Shown here: one piece after another, positions 36,592-48,375 of the stretch
Position numbering within the stretch: the first letter of the stretch is position 1
How the letters are laid out: each line of letters begins with the position of its first letter
Assembly (NCBI GenBank): GCA_020881915.1
Contig: JAJFPB010000008.1
Span: 186,001 to 250,000, forward strand
Length of the DNA stretch: 64,000 bases
Origin: Paramyrothecium sp. XJ0827
Taxonomy: Eukaryota; Ascomycota; Sordariomycetes; Hypocreales; Stachybotryaceae
Direction: 5' to 3'
Program-made: the position numbers and the translations under genes
Notes under the pieces: generated by a model
Seen by the model: only the letters and a program-made list of their open reading frames with translations
Database searches by the model: none
Told to the model about the DNA's origin: nothing

Positions 36592-38421
36592 GATGCTGCT
36601 GACAATGGCAGTTGTGCCGACGGGAGGAGTAAAGTAACGTGGCGCGATCGGAGCCCGCTGGCAAGAGCTTTGAGCACTCGTCTAGCGGGAAAATGCAGCT
36701 AATCAAAGGAACAATTACTAAAAGATCAAGGTATTCGTTTTATCATGAGCCATCGCCGCCAGAATAGTGTCGTGATGCGCCAGCTATGCCGTCAAGCTGT
36801 TCGCATGGGATGCTATGTTTGGTGGTGAGGTCATTGCGAGCGGCAGTCGCAGCTGGTGACAGCTGGTCCTAAGCGGCAAGCGACTGGCGCTAAGCGCCAG
36901 AAAGGCATGGAATGGTCCGCACCGCTGGACAAAAAGAACAAGGCAGGTCTGTACCAGCGTAAAGTCACAATTTGGTGCAACTGTAGTAAGCTTTACAAAC
37001 TTAGTTAAAAAGGCAAGGGAAAAGAAGCACGGACGGATCATTGTCAAGCAATCTTAGATGGTGGCAAGGAAATAAGTCGTATTATCAAAAAGTCGAAAAT
37101 ACACACGAACGATCAGCATTCGATCGAGTTGGCCTCTTTTTGTCTCCCGCCCTGTGCCAGTACATATCAATTAAGGTATGTAGCGGAAAGCAGACTGTAC
37201 AGCTGCACTCCGTTTGAATAATCATCAGCGGAACATTATTCAACGATAACTATTAAACAAAACCCCCTTATGAAAAGCACCAACCACTCTAAAGTCGAAC
37301 CAGTTTTCAATTCATCAGTAGCTGGATACATCTGCAGCATCGCCTTTTGCTCTCCGCTTGTTGTACCTCGGCTACTGGCGCTTATCGCCACCAATCTTCT
37401 CGCACAGAAGCTTGGACCAGCTGGCTGTTGTATTGTTCCGTCGGTGAGCTTGCATTGTTGGCTTGCGCTTTGAGGCAGTTCGAATTCTACTTATTGCTGG
37501 ATATCCCCGGCATGTTCTCCCAGCTCTCTTCTCTTCAGCAGCAGTGCTTGGTTGCTATCGCCTTCGCCTTCGCTTTCGCCTTCGTTTCCAGCCGCTGGTG
37601 CGTATGAGTGAGCACTACAACGTCTCTGGTCTTTCAAGCTTCTTTTTTCGCAAACGGCGGGGCTCGCACTAGCACGGCACTCTCCCTCATTGGCTTCCCG
37701 CGGGTGCCCCTCCATCCCTCTGTCCTGCGCGCAGCTCACCTGTACTTTGTACCTGGATCAACAACCCACAGAGCCGGCCTTCTTCCATCTGACATACCTT
37801 AACTTGCTGCAGTTGCCTGGCGCCCCGTATACGGCAAATAGAATCCTCAGCCTTGTGGTACGTCGCCTTGTCCGTTTTCCTCGTTCGACATGAACGATCT
37901 GCTCTATCTGTCCTCGTTTGCTCTTCTCGAACCCCGCCATCTGCCCTGCTCTGTTTGAAACCCCCACCATCAGCTTCTTTTTCATAGTGGGGTCGCCTCG
38001 CCGCCTGCGCCCTCTTGCCCTGCCATGAGCCTCTCCTTGAAGGGCAGAGGTTCCCCCATCTTGGCGTTCGTGGTGGCCTTGTCGAGCTTCCTGGTCTTCA
38101 GATGTATCTCTCCGGAGGTTGTGGGCCGGCAGGGCTCGTGGCAGCAGACTTGTCTCCAGTGAGTCGTTGTCTCGTTATCATCGGCCACTGGTTATGAGTC
38201 CCATGATCAGGACCATATCTACAGGTGCTAGGCCACCAACTCCGCACTCTCTGAATCATCTTATGGATGGGTTGTTTCTATCTGTACTCAAGATGTAGAG
38301 CCCATCTGTCGATGGCATTTTGTCAATCTCCAGCTTCACAGTCACACACATACGACGAGGGCGCATTGTACTTACATCTTCTAGGCTTTTCCAAGGCACC
38401 TCGCCTAAGCAATCGCACGAT
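36592..38421. promoter_or_regulatory. Divergent promoter between zw10-like and M16 protease genes
   Basis: This 1.8 kb interval separates a leftward and a rightward gene. The plus strand is pyrimidine-rich at 37540-37990 and again just upstream of the protease start, at 38320-38395. Short frames show no coding bias. An unspliced leader intron ending at the TCTAG near 38382 is possible for the protease mRNA but unproven. Confidence 0.45.
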
Positions 38422-41400
38422 ATGCCTTCCCAGGCGGCAAGGTCTTCATTCAAAAAGCTGCAGAGCTTCAACACAGACTATGCGCCTTGCAACGTCACCC
38501 AGTATGTTTCGGAACGGAGCGGCATGCAGGTCGTAGTGGCCAACCGCCAAGGCCCCAAGATCAATGGCTACTTCACCCTGGCCACCGAGATTCTGGATGA
38601 TTCTGGAGCGCCGCATACCCTCGAACATCTGATCTTCATGGGCTCCAAGAATTACCGCTTCAAGGGTTTGCTGGACAAGCTATCGTCTCGTGCTTACTCC
38701 GGGACCAACGCGTGGACGGCTACCGACCACACTGCCTACACACTCGAAACGGCAGGATGGGACGGCTTTGCCCAGATTCTCCCAGTCTACTTGGAGCACA
38801 TCCTATTGCCTACCATTACTGACGAAGCCATCATTACCGAGGTTTGCCATGTCGACGGCGAGGGAAATGACGCGGGTGTTGTGTATTCCGAAATGCAAGC
38901 TGTCCAGTTCCGCAGCGCAGAAATCATGGACCTCAAGGCCCGGCGTCTTCTGTACCCGTCTGATGTCGGCTTCCGCTATGAGACCGGCGGCATGACCGAG
39001 GCGCTGCGAGTACTCACGCCGGAGCGCATTCGCCAGTTCCACCGGGATATGTATCAGCCTCGCAACTTGTGCCTGGTCATTGTTGGTGAGGTGGACGAGA
39101 ACAACCTGCTCGAGATTCTTGAAGAGTTTGAGGATAGCATCAAGGACGACATCCCGTCCCTCGACACACCATTCAAGCGGTAAGCATGCGCCGTGCGATT
39201 CTGTTGTAACTGGAAGTTGCTAATTTGAGTAGTCCTTGGCTCGACTCTGCTCAACCCCCTCCCTTGAAGGAAACCACACTTACCGTCGCCGAGTTCCCGG
39301 AGGAGGATGAGTCGGTAGGCGAGATATTGGTGGGCTTCTTCGGTCCCAACTGCACCGACCTCATTGCAAGCTCTGCGCTGAACATCTTGCTTACCTACCT
39401 CTGCGGCTCATCAGTCTCTATCCTCGAGAACGTCCTCGTCGAGAAGGAGGAGCTTGCCAGCTCTGTTTCGTACTGGTGGGACTCTCGGCCCAACTCGGTC
39501 ATCTGGCTGCAGCCCACAGGCGTTGCAACGGAAAAGCTCGAGTTCGTGGAGAAGAGACTCCTCGAGCTTCTGAAGGAAGTGGCCTCCAAGCCCATTGACA
39601 TGGACTACATGAGAGAATGCATCCGCAGAGAGAAGCGCCAGGTCAAGTTCCACGCTGAAACGTCCGAGTCCTTCTACGCCACCAACATCATTTCAGACTT
39701 TCTTTTCGGTCGGCGCGACGGTTCCACTCTTCGAGAACTGGAGAACCTGGACGAGTACGATGTTCTGGAAAGCTGGACCGATGGACAATGGCGAGAGTTT
39801 TTGAGCAAGTGGATGGCCGATGCCCACCACGTCTCCGTCCTCGGTAAGCCCTCTCTTCAGATGGCCACGGATCTAAAGACGGCCGAGGAGGCCCGGATCG
39901 CCAAGCGCAAGGAAGAGCTCGGCCCCGAAGGCCTGGAAAAGCTCGGTGAGCGCCTCAAGCAAGCAAAACTCAAGAACGACGAGCCAATCCCCGAGGAGTT
40001 GATTGAGACTTGGAAGGTGCCTGGGACCGAATCTATCCACTTCATCGAGTCCGATACCGCGCGCACCGGACAGGGCCACAAGGTTGGCACCTCAACCGGA
40101 AAGGCGCAGAAATTCATCGATTCGGTGCCCAAGACAGAGATTGAGCCGTTCATCCAGTTCGAGGATATCCCCTCCAACTTTGTGCACATCACCATTCACC
40201 TCGGCACCTCTGGTGTTCCCAAAGACCTCAAGCCCCTCATGCCCATCTTCAGCGACAATTTCTTCAACACGCACATCAAACGGGACGGCGAGCTCATCAA
40301 CTTTGAGCAGGTTGTCATGGAGCTGGAGAAGGACACCATCAGCTATGGCCTCAGCGGGGCTCGTTCGATCGGAGACCCGGATGGCATCATGATCCAGTTC
40401 CAGGTCGAGCCTGAAAAATACGCGGCAGCAGTCAACTGGATCCGTACCATGATGTTCGACTCCGTCTTTGACCCTCAACGACTCAAGGCCGCCGTCTCCA
40501 AAGCCATGGCAGATATTCCCGAAGGAAAGCGTGATGGACGTGCGATGGCTGGCGAAATCGACAATGCCATCCACCTGAAGAACTCCTGCCTGACCTATGC
40601 CAAGCGTGTCCTTGTGCGAGCCGTGTACCTCAAGCGTCTCAAGAAGCTCTTGGAGCGCGAGCCTGAAAAGGTAGTGTCATGGTTCAACGAGGTCCGCAAC
40701 TCGCTGTTCAAGTTTGAGAACATGCGATTGCTCGTCGCCGCCAAGCTGTCGACGCTTCCGGATCCTGTTTTGACGTGGAAGCCGCTGACACAGCAGCTCA
40801 CCAAGAAGGATGAGATGGTCCGCATCACCAAGCCATCCAGCCTCCTCAACGAGGAGGGAGAGAAGCCTGGCCAGGTCGGCGTCACCATCGTTCCGTTGAC
40901 GACCCTGGACAGCTCCTATTCGGTCAGCACAGCCAAGGGCATCACCGACCTCCGCGACAAGGCGTTCCCGGTGCTCATGGCCGCCATCGGATATCTCGAG
41001 TCACCAGAGGGGCCCTTATGGAACGCTGTGCGTGGCGCCGGATACGCATACGGCTCCTACTTCTCCCGGGATCTTGAGTCTGGAGCTTTGTCCTACCGCG
41101 TCTACCGCTCGCCAGATGCCTCCAAGGCCATCAATGCCTCACGGGAGGTGATACGCAAGGTGGCGGAAGGCGAGGTGGAGATTGACAAGCATCTTCTTGA
41201 GGGAACCATCAGCCAGATCATCCTGATGTTTGCCGATGAACAGGCGACGATGCCCAGCGCCGCGCAGCAGAATTTCGTCGTGCAGGTGATCAGAAACCTG
41301 CCCCGGGACTGGCCCAAGCAGATGATGAGCACGGTCAGGAACGTAGATCCCGAGGACATGAAGCGCATCATGCGAGAAATCATCATGCCCGTGTTCGCAC

Positions 41401-41680
41401 CGGGATCCAGCAACATTGTCGTGACGTGCGGAAAGCTGATGTCCGAGGTATGTTCCCAATTGAGTCGGTACGTAACCAGCAGGCTGCTAACAGAATATAG
41501 GGCATGGAAAAGTCTTTCACTGAGATGGGATACAAGACTGCTGTCAAGGAGCTCAGCGACTTTCATGATGATTTCGGCCTCAAGGCTGGTGACGACGACG
41601 AAGAGGATGAGGAGGATGAGGAAGACGAGGAGGACTACTCAGGTTCGGAAGGCAGTTACGATGACTCCGAGGAAGACTAG
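38422..41680 (+). CDS. M16 (pitrilysin/insulinase) family zinc metalloprotease, YOL098C/Mug138-like
   Basis: Three exons, 38422-39179, 39233-41447 and 41501-41680, give 1050 residues. The inverted zinc-binding motif HxxEH is present as HTLEH at residues 65-69. The downstream glutamate expected in this family is plausible in VVYSEMQAV. Two pairs of M16 half-domains can be followed along the chain, and the protein ends in a strongly acidic Asp/Glu tail of about 30 residues. No mitochondrial presequence is evident, so a cytosolic location is inferred. It belongs with the large fungal M16C proteins whose substrates are unknown (S. cerevisiae YOL098C, S. pombe Mug138). The second intron was placed because it restores the frame into the acidic tail; reading through it yields a basic, unlikely C-terminus. 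The start is the first ATG after a pyrimidine-rich leader. Confidence 0.88.
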
Positions 41681-43077
41681 ACAACTAATTAGAGATGCTG
41701 CTTTTTCGAAAGAGTAAATACAACTTCTCTACCTGGATAGAATCTGATTGCTAAAATTCTAGAATGAAAATTTGATGACTTACAAAGGTTCACAAAATGG
41801 TTTATAAATTTCTTTACTAACACATGTAATCAAAGTGTATCTTGCTTTGTCTCCAATTCCCTGATCTGCATGGCCTTTTGATGTTTTTCCAAGGCCCTTG
41901 TCTGCATCGAATTTCTTATTGACTGTTCAACACTGGACCTGTTGCCTCGTGTGCTGCCGTGTTCTCTTGTCTTTGAGCGAATATCCTCCAGCAGACCACC
42001 AAATGAGTCGGACGTTATCGCACGGCATCAACCATATTCCTCGTTAGCCCTTGGCAATGCTCTTCTGTTTGGCCTTCGAGGCTCCTTTCCCTATCACGAT
42101 CCGGCCGGCAAGGACGTGTAGACGGCCCATTATCCAAGCTGGGTTTCCACGCATTGTACTCTTATTTAACCAAGCCTCGGTATCTTGGACTGGCCGTACA
42201 CTATCATGAGGAAGAACGGCCGAGTGGATAGAGTTATGGTAAACCGATTCATCACTTTGTATATATTTGAAACTTCTACACTGTACTTAATTATTCTTGT
42301 TAAATCCCTTACAAGCTTCTCTACGTTAAGTTTAAGATCTTTGCAGTTAATTCCCTCAAATCTTTTTTCAATTCTCCGTTTGTTGATGGTCTTAGAAAGA
42401 GATAGTAAGCCTTGCAGGTCCGCCTTCTTTCAAAATCAAGATAAGCAGCCCCCGCACGTATGGTGTCCGGAGGTATGTCTCCAAGGTAGTGCCCATAGTA
42501 CGGTACCGTAAGGTACCTTGGTCGCTGGATGGTAAGAGCCAGTGGCCTCACCACCTGCGTCCTTTATACACATCAGGCGTGCCTCCTTCCACACCGGCCG
42601 ACGTCTGTCTGGGTAAGACAACCCATCATCTTATGTTTGCCTTTCCACTTGGTCTCGCGTGTTAAAGCTGGTCGTTATCAAAGTCTTCAGACAGTAGGTC
42701 ATGCCTTCGCTGTGGAAGAGGGTATTTGAGCTAACAATCTAGTAGGTTTAACTTGCACCGTCTCTGATGGAGATTCAAAAGCGAAAAGTCGACGCCGTGA
42801 TCGGAAAAGTACCGAAATCGAGAGCGATCCACGGTCCGGGGCGGGCACGAAGCAGTGGATGAAACAAGTCTATTCGGCCTAGCACTGTTTTATTTGATGA
42901 AGAATCGATTTAGTTCTTCAGAACTGGCCTAAATTCTATCTAGCACTCATTGAATTAACTAGAATCTACTTTTGAGCTTGCTAACTGTCTGGAACAGGGG
43001 TCCCAGGCTTCCGCTATCGAAACAGACAAACGAAGCTATCCTCTACTGGTCACCGACGACACTCATATCAGCCATCT
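41681..43077. other. Convergent 3' intergenic region with an AT-rich islet
   Basis: This separates the M16 protease gene and the convergent arabinofuranosidase gene. From about 42185 to 42435 the base composition drops visibly to AT-rich, with many TpA steps. A second AT-rich patch lies at 42890-42975. Two GGTACC palindromes occur at 42502-42517. No intact gene is present. Confidence 0.5.
42185..42435. mobile_element. Possible degraded transposon relic (AT-rich islet)
   Basis: This stretch of about 250 bases is clearly AT-richer than everything around it and rich in TA dinucleotides, as left by repeat-induced point mutation in fungi. The minus strand keeps a short open frame (42321-42554) with a charged, protein-like segment containing LRPSTNGELKKDLRELTAKI. 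I cannot match it to a named transposase or reverse transcriptase. No terminal repeats were found. The transposon reading is an inference from composition. Confidence 0.2.
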
Positions 43078-45252
43078 TTACGCAGAGAACGGCTGGCCAA
43101 TGGCCCTCTTCTTGGAAACTTCCGTATCCAACACAGCAACGCTGAGCTCTGGCATGCTAAAGACAAACGCGCCATCGTCGTTGGCCTCGAGGATGCTCAC
43201 GGTGCTGTCTACAATGTTGACGCCGGTATGAGGGTCGTTGTAGGCGTATGGGTCCTTGGCATTGTTGGTCAGGAGGGTCAGTTGAGCGGCGGAGCCGGCT
43301 TCGACGCCCTCAAAGGTGACAGAAACAGGCACGTCAGCGTGGTTGGTGGTGTTGTAGACGGCACCCTTCCAAATGTGCGAGCCAACGTTCTCGTTGGTGC
43401 CCGCAACGTAGTAGAGCGGGCCAAAGTCGGCCGTGGCCGGGAGGGTGTGCGTGAGAGGATGGGCGGCAAAGAGCTCCCAAACGAACCAACTAGTGGACCG
43501 GGTTGTCAAGGCCGGGTCGGCGGCAAACTGGACGATGGTGACGGCCCACTGCCAGCGGTTCATGTTACGGAGGACGGGGGCGTAAAAGGTTCCGGGGATG
43601 CGGTCGGCATTGCGCTCGTAGCCGATCATGGAAACAGCCTCGCCGACGGTGCCAATCCACCAAGGGAAGGTCATGAGGCCGCCGTCCCAACTAGTACCTC
43701 CGTTCGGGTGAGTGGCAGCGACCTCGCCGACGATGTGGCCAAAGTCGTTGTCGAAACGGTCAAACTCATCAACCAAGGCGTTGGGAGTGCGGTAAGGGTG
43801 GTAGTCGCCAATGCCCGGGGCGGGAACCTGGTGGCCGTCGGACGAAGCCCCCGAAGCGATGACGGTGATGTCGGGGTAGGCCTTGTTGATGGCCTCGAGG
43901 AACATGGGAAAGCGGTACTCCTTGTACGAGTTCCAACCGGCAGCACCGCCAGCGAGCCAGTCCTCGTTACCGACCTCGACGAACTTGAGAGGGAATGGGT
44001 CTGGGTGGCCGAGCTCAGCACGACGAGCACCCCACTTGGAGGTGACGGGGCCGCTGATGAACTCGATCTGGTCAAGGGCGTCGTCGATGAAGGGCTGGAG
44101 CTTGTCCTTGGGGGTGATGTCACCGTTGAGAGCAAGGCCGGCGAATACGCCGACGACTACCGGAGTCAGTAAAAGTAGACGCGGCCGGAGGGGGTTACCC
44201 ACCAACTTCGAGGTTCATGTCCTCAGCCCACTCGAGGTACTCAACTATGCCGAGACCGTGAGTCTGTTGGTAACCCCAGACACCCTGGAAGCCGGGGCGG
44301 TAGCGCAGGGGACCGAGAGTGTCCTTCCAATCCCACCAGGTCTGGTTGGTCAGGCCCTCCAGCATGTTACCACCGGGGAAGCGAAGACGAGTCTTAGCCG
44401 TGGGTTAGCATTATCATGTGATGCGGTCAGGACGTACGTACGGGGTGCAGCTGCTCAAGAGCTTCGGCGATGTCAATTCGCAGGCCGTTCTTGCGGCCCT
44501 TGTAAGTGGGAGGGAAGAGGCTGATCAGGTTGAACTCCAAGGTTCGGTTGGCGGCACGCTGCGTTCTGTTAAACAATTTTCAACATTACGTTCTGGGTCG
44601 ACAAACTTACAGCTGGATCAAAAGTAATGGCAAAGGTGTTGTTACTGTTGGGAGCGTCAACAGTCGGGACAAGCTCGAACTGATGCTCGATCCAGTCATC
44701 AGCAACGGCATTGGATTCGATCTCAACGCTGCCAAATACGTCGTCGGTCAGGTCAGACTGCAGCGAGGCAGTGAAGACGCCATCGTAAGCGCCACGGACC
44801 CAGAAAGAGCCCGTGTATTTTTGCTTCTTGACGTCCATGCCCCAGTAGCCCTCATTGAGGAAGCCAACCGTAGAGGCATTAGAGCACTTGCTGCCATGAA
44901 CATTCAGAGACACGGGCAGGGCATCGGACAGCGGCTCCGAGAGCCGGCTCAGAGACAGCTTGGCCCCGTTGACAGAGCGGTAGCCGTCGAGCGAGACGGG
45001 AAAGGCGTCGCTGTATTGGAATGCGCGGTTGCGGATGAGCTCGGCATAGATGCCGCCGTCACCAGAGTTGTTGATGTCCTGGCGCTGTCAGGCAAGGCTC
45101 GGCTAGAACAATTGGCTTGGACATACCTCGTGGAGGAAACCATACTGCTGGCCACTGGTAGCGTTACCTCCGGATCCCTTGACCGTGATGTCCACAGCCA
45201 GGGCGCAGAGGATTTGGCTCACGGTCACGGCCGCCAACTTGAATGACACCAT
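43078..45252 (-). CDS. abfA: Secreted GH51 alpha-L-arabinofuranosidase
   Basis: Five minus-strand exons (45127-45252, 44611-45078, 44442-44558, 44203-44392, 43078-44156) join in phase to 659 residues. The protein starts with a signal peptide (MVSFKLAAVTVSQILCALAV). It then has the GH51 N-terminal landmark DINNSGDGGIYAELI, the segment LRFPGGNMLEG, and the catalytic acid/base region VEVGNEDW with Glu365. The candidate nucleophile is Glu445 in HIVGEVA, where fungal GH51 enzymes have a GEY-like motif. The C-terminal beta-sandwich follows. GH51 enzymes release terminal alpha-L-arabinofuranose from arabinan and arabinoxylan outside the cell. Length and layout match fungal AbfA. The first intron has two possible in-frame acceptors 6 nt apart; I chose the one giving HEDINNSG, the conserved reading. 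The third exon is only 117 nt. Confidence 0.92.
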
Positions 45253-46968
45253 TGTTGTATGCGCACAATGATACAAAGGACGGCGAGGATAGAGAACCGA
45301 GGACGTGGAAAGCTGGTTGAGGCGAGCCCGCCCGCAGATATTTATACCCACGCATCGGCAACCTACCGATCATCGCAGGACCTGGGTCAAGAGCTGGTCG
45401 TCGCAGCCTGCAAGGACGTCGCGTCGCCCCCTACACCCCTGATCATCTCTTCTCCAATGCCACCATAGCATCGGCGCGGGGAACGAGGTTGAGATGGAGG
45501 AGTGGGCCGCTCAACTTCAGCATTCCGGCAGCAGCCAGAACCGGGGTTGCCAAACAGACTGGCGCATCCATTGATGCTTTTCTTCGTTCGTCTTCCCCCG
45601 CATCTCCACAATCTTTGCCAGCTTGACCCCATAGAAGCAAGCGAGACGGCTAATAATGACCACTGATGTCAGAGCGGAAGTCTGCTACGGCATGTTTCCA
45701 CCCTGCTCCAGCCCGGATGAAGTTCAAGCGTCATCTTGGCTAGCCGGAAGCCCAGGGCCTACCATTGCCGCTTCAATGCCAAGCAAGGAACAGCCTATGG
45801 GAAAATAACAATTGTGGCCGCCTCTCTATTTCCGGATCCCGGCCCCAGTACGGCAGTTATAGTGTCCATTTCGAGCAAGTAGCCTTGGAGAAGCGCGGGG
45901 AAATTCGTACACAACGGACAACATCGTGAGTCCTGATTCGCGCGGGTCGCTGTCGCCTACGATGAATTAATCCAGCAAAGAGGGTCGGAAGAGATGGCAA
46001 GGTGGGGTAATGCGTTACTGACGCACAAATGCGTTGAACAGTGGTACCGGAAGCGATGGCATGGTTCTTGGATCTTTGCCCTGATAGGAAGCGAAGCACC
46101 AGCATCCGCCCATCCAGATCTTCAGGCAAACTCATGGTCATCCAAATGGCTATTCCGTCAGATCGACCTCCATATTGAAAAGACTCGGTTCACCATATCA
46201 GTGGAATGCCCGGAAGCCGTGTGGCTAGCCCTTCTACATCGAGCCCCGGACGACATCATTTGCAGAACCACGTTAGACAGCTTACCCTGTGGCGATCAAC
46301 GTGTGACCGTAAAGATGACAGCTTCCTCCGGAACACATTATGTAAGTCATTTCTTCGCTTGTTAAACGTGTAATACCAGCAGATACAAATATGGTAGAAC
46401 TCTGTTGGGTCGAGAAACCTCGCTTATACACTCAGTCTCAGAAATGAACCGGGACAGCAGACGAAGCGGGGCCGATCGCGTCGGACAATGTTGGCCATTG
46501 CTTCTCCACAGCAAGATGAAGGAATTGGAGAAGGCAACGTGCAGCACGCAGGTCTACTCTTTACCCGATTCGAGCGCTTCGTCGTGCCGGGCCTAGTGGT
46601 GTGGTGCCTGCATTGTCTCTGCGCCTCGATGGAGCGATCGCACTCCGATGTGACAAGTCACTCGGGGTATTTCGAAGGACACAGCAGGTCCCAGACATGC
46701 ATCACAAAGTCAAACGACAGCCATTTTGGGAGGAACATCATATAATTTGCCGTTGCTGGCCTATCAACTAGACCTGAACCCTCTGTACGACTGGCCTTGG
46801 CCTCTCCAAAATTTTAAAAAGACTCACCCAGCTCTGCACATCAAAACAAACATCAAGTGGGTACTAAGGGTGTCGTCGAAACATTCAACGGCACAAGAAC
46901 GACAAATAGAGATGATCTAGTGTCAAGGACACGAACAAGCGAAATGCTCGCGGAGGTGCACAACGCTT
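45253..46968. promoter_or_regulatory. Promoter of abfA-like gene and 3' end of the ODC gene
   Basis: Both neighbours are on the minus strand, so this interval holds the arabinofuranosidase promoter (left part) and the 3' region of ornithine decarboxylase (right part). A TATA-like element is at 45340-45347. Candidate carbon-regulator sites are a GGCTAA (XlnR-type) at 45648-45653 and CreA-type GCGGGG or its complement at 45476-45481 and 45596-45601. No gene is supported. Confidence 0.4.
45340..45347 (-). promoter_or_regulatory. TATA-like box of abfA-like gene
   Basis: The minus strand reads TATAAATA, about 90 bases upstream of the arabinofuranosidase start codon, a spacing normal for fungal genes with a short leader. 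Confidence 0.55.
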
Positions 46969-48375
46969 TCAAATGGACATAAGGGCCCTGGCTCCGGGCT
47001 CGCTGCAGACGTAGATGACGTCGTGGGTGTTTGTGAAGCCGTTGAACGCGGTAGCGGAACACTTGGTGTATGCGCCCATGTTCTCAAAGTAAAGCCAGTC
47101 ACCGACGTCGAGAACACGGTTGAAGTGCGTGCTCTCGCTGATGCGATCGATGCCGTCGCACGTCGGACCCCAGACAGAGTACTCAACACCCTCTCCAGCC
47201 AGGCAAGGACTAGCGATGGGACTGTCATACAGCGTCTGGCCGCCGGCCCGGAGGATCTTGGCCACGGGATGCTGGTGGTCAAACATGATGCTGGAGAAGT
47301 TGCCATAGACTCCGTCGTTGACGTACACCATGTAGCTCTTGCCATCAACACCCGGCTCCTCAACGGTACGTCTGGCGATCACATTGCAGGCGATGGTGAA
47401 GGCCGTGGAAACGTAGTAGCGGCCGGGTTCGGCAATGATGTCGACGTCGCCGCCGGCCGGAAAGAAGTGGTCCAGAGCGCTGCCGAGAACGCCGGCCATG
47501 GTCTCAAAGGTGGAGCCGCAGAAGCCGCCGCCCACGTCGAGGGTGCGCATGTTGAAACCGAGCTCGCGGCCCTGCTGGAAGACCAGATGGGCGTCCCTCA
47601 CAGCCTTGTAGAAGGCCATGGGGTCGGAGGCGCCAGAGCCGACGTGGAAGCTGACGCCAACGACGTTGAGGCCGAGCTCCTTTGCCACACTAAGGAGGTT
47701 CTCAGTGGTGTCCATGGCAGCGCCGAACTTCATGCTGAAGCGGCACAGGCTGGCGGTATCGTCGGTCATGATACGCAGGAAGAGCTCGGCACCAGGGAAG
47801 AACTTGGCGATCTTGTACAGCTCGTCGGCGTTGTCAAAGGTCATCTTGCTGACACCGACAGACTTGACAAACCGAACATACGAGTTGGTCTTGCAAGGCT
47901 GGGCATAAATGATACGCTCAGGGGCGACACCCATGCCCAACACCTGCTCGATCTCTCCCTTTGAGGCGCAGTCAAAGCCGGTGCCCAACTCCGCGAGGAG
48001 TCGCAGGACCTGAGGGTCAGGGTTGCACTTGACGGCTGTATATGTGTAAGTCGGATGTCACTTGCATGGAAAGGGACTCAACATACCATAGAAAGGCTTG
48101 ACGCGAGGAAGATTCTTCTTCCAGCGAAGGTGCTGGCGGTAAACCTCACCGAGGTCCGCGACGAAGAAGGTGTCCTCGTCGCCCGCGTCGCACATCTCCT
48201 GGTCGACGGCCTGGACGCGGTGGTGAAGAGCCTCGCCAATCAGCTGCTTGCTGTTGATTAAACCATTGTGGTGATGAGCACCAACAAGACTGGTCCTCTT
48301 AATCACCACATGATTGTTGTGATTGTGATTGACATTCTGGACGAATTGTTCGAGAACAGCCGTTGCCATCACCAT
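46969..48375 (-). CDS. odc: Ornithine decarboxylase
   Basis: Two minus-strand exons, 48087-48375 and 46969-48035, joined across a 51-nt intron, give 451 residues. The pyridoxal-phosphate lysine is Lys99 in PFYAVKCNP, and the intron splits the codon of the preceding alanine. Further family landmarks are the cofactor phosphate-binding glycine loop in DVGGGFCG, the EPGRYYV segment, and WGPTCDGID with the catalytic Cys389. The enzyme converts ornithine to putrescine, the first step of polyamine synthesis, in the cytosol; active sites form at the homodimer interface. An N-terminal extension rich in His and Asn (residues about 10-40) precedes the barrel. A second in-frame ATG lies two codons downstream of the chosen start. 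Fungal ODC is regulated by polyamines and, in Neurospora, has a long leader; here a long ATG-free stretch lies upstream. Confidence 0.96.

Noticed and set aside
37465..37480. B-box-like AGTTCGAATTC
   Set aside because: Two mismatches to the consensus, no A-box at the right distance and no cloverleaf stems.
43228..44172. 314-codon plus-strand frame opposite the arabinofuranosidase
   Set aside because: Antisense shadow of the GH51 coding sequence, low-complexity Val/Gly/Asp composition, no ATG-led domain.
47023..47964. 313-codon plus-strand frame opposite ornithine decarboxylase
   Set aside because: Antisense shadow of ODC exon 2 with no recognisable protein motif.
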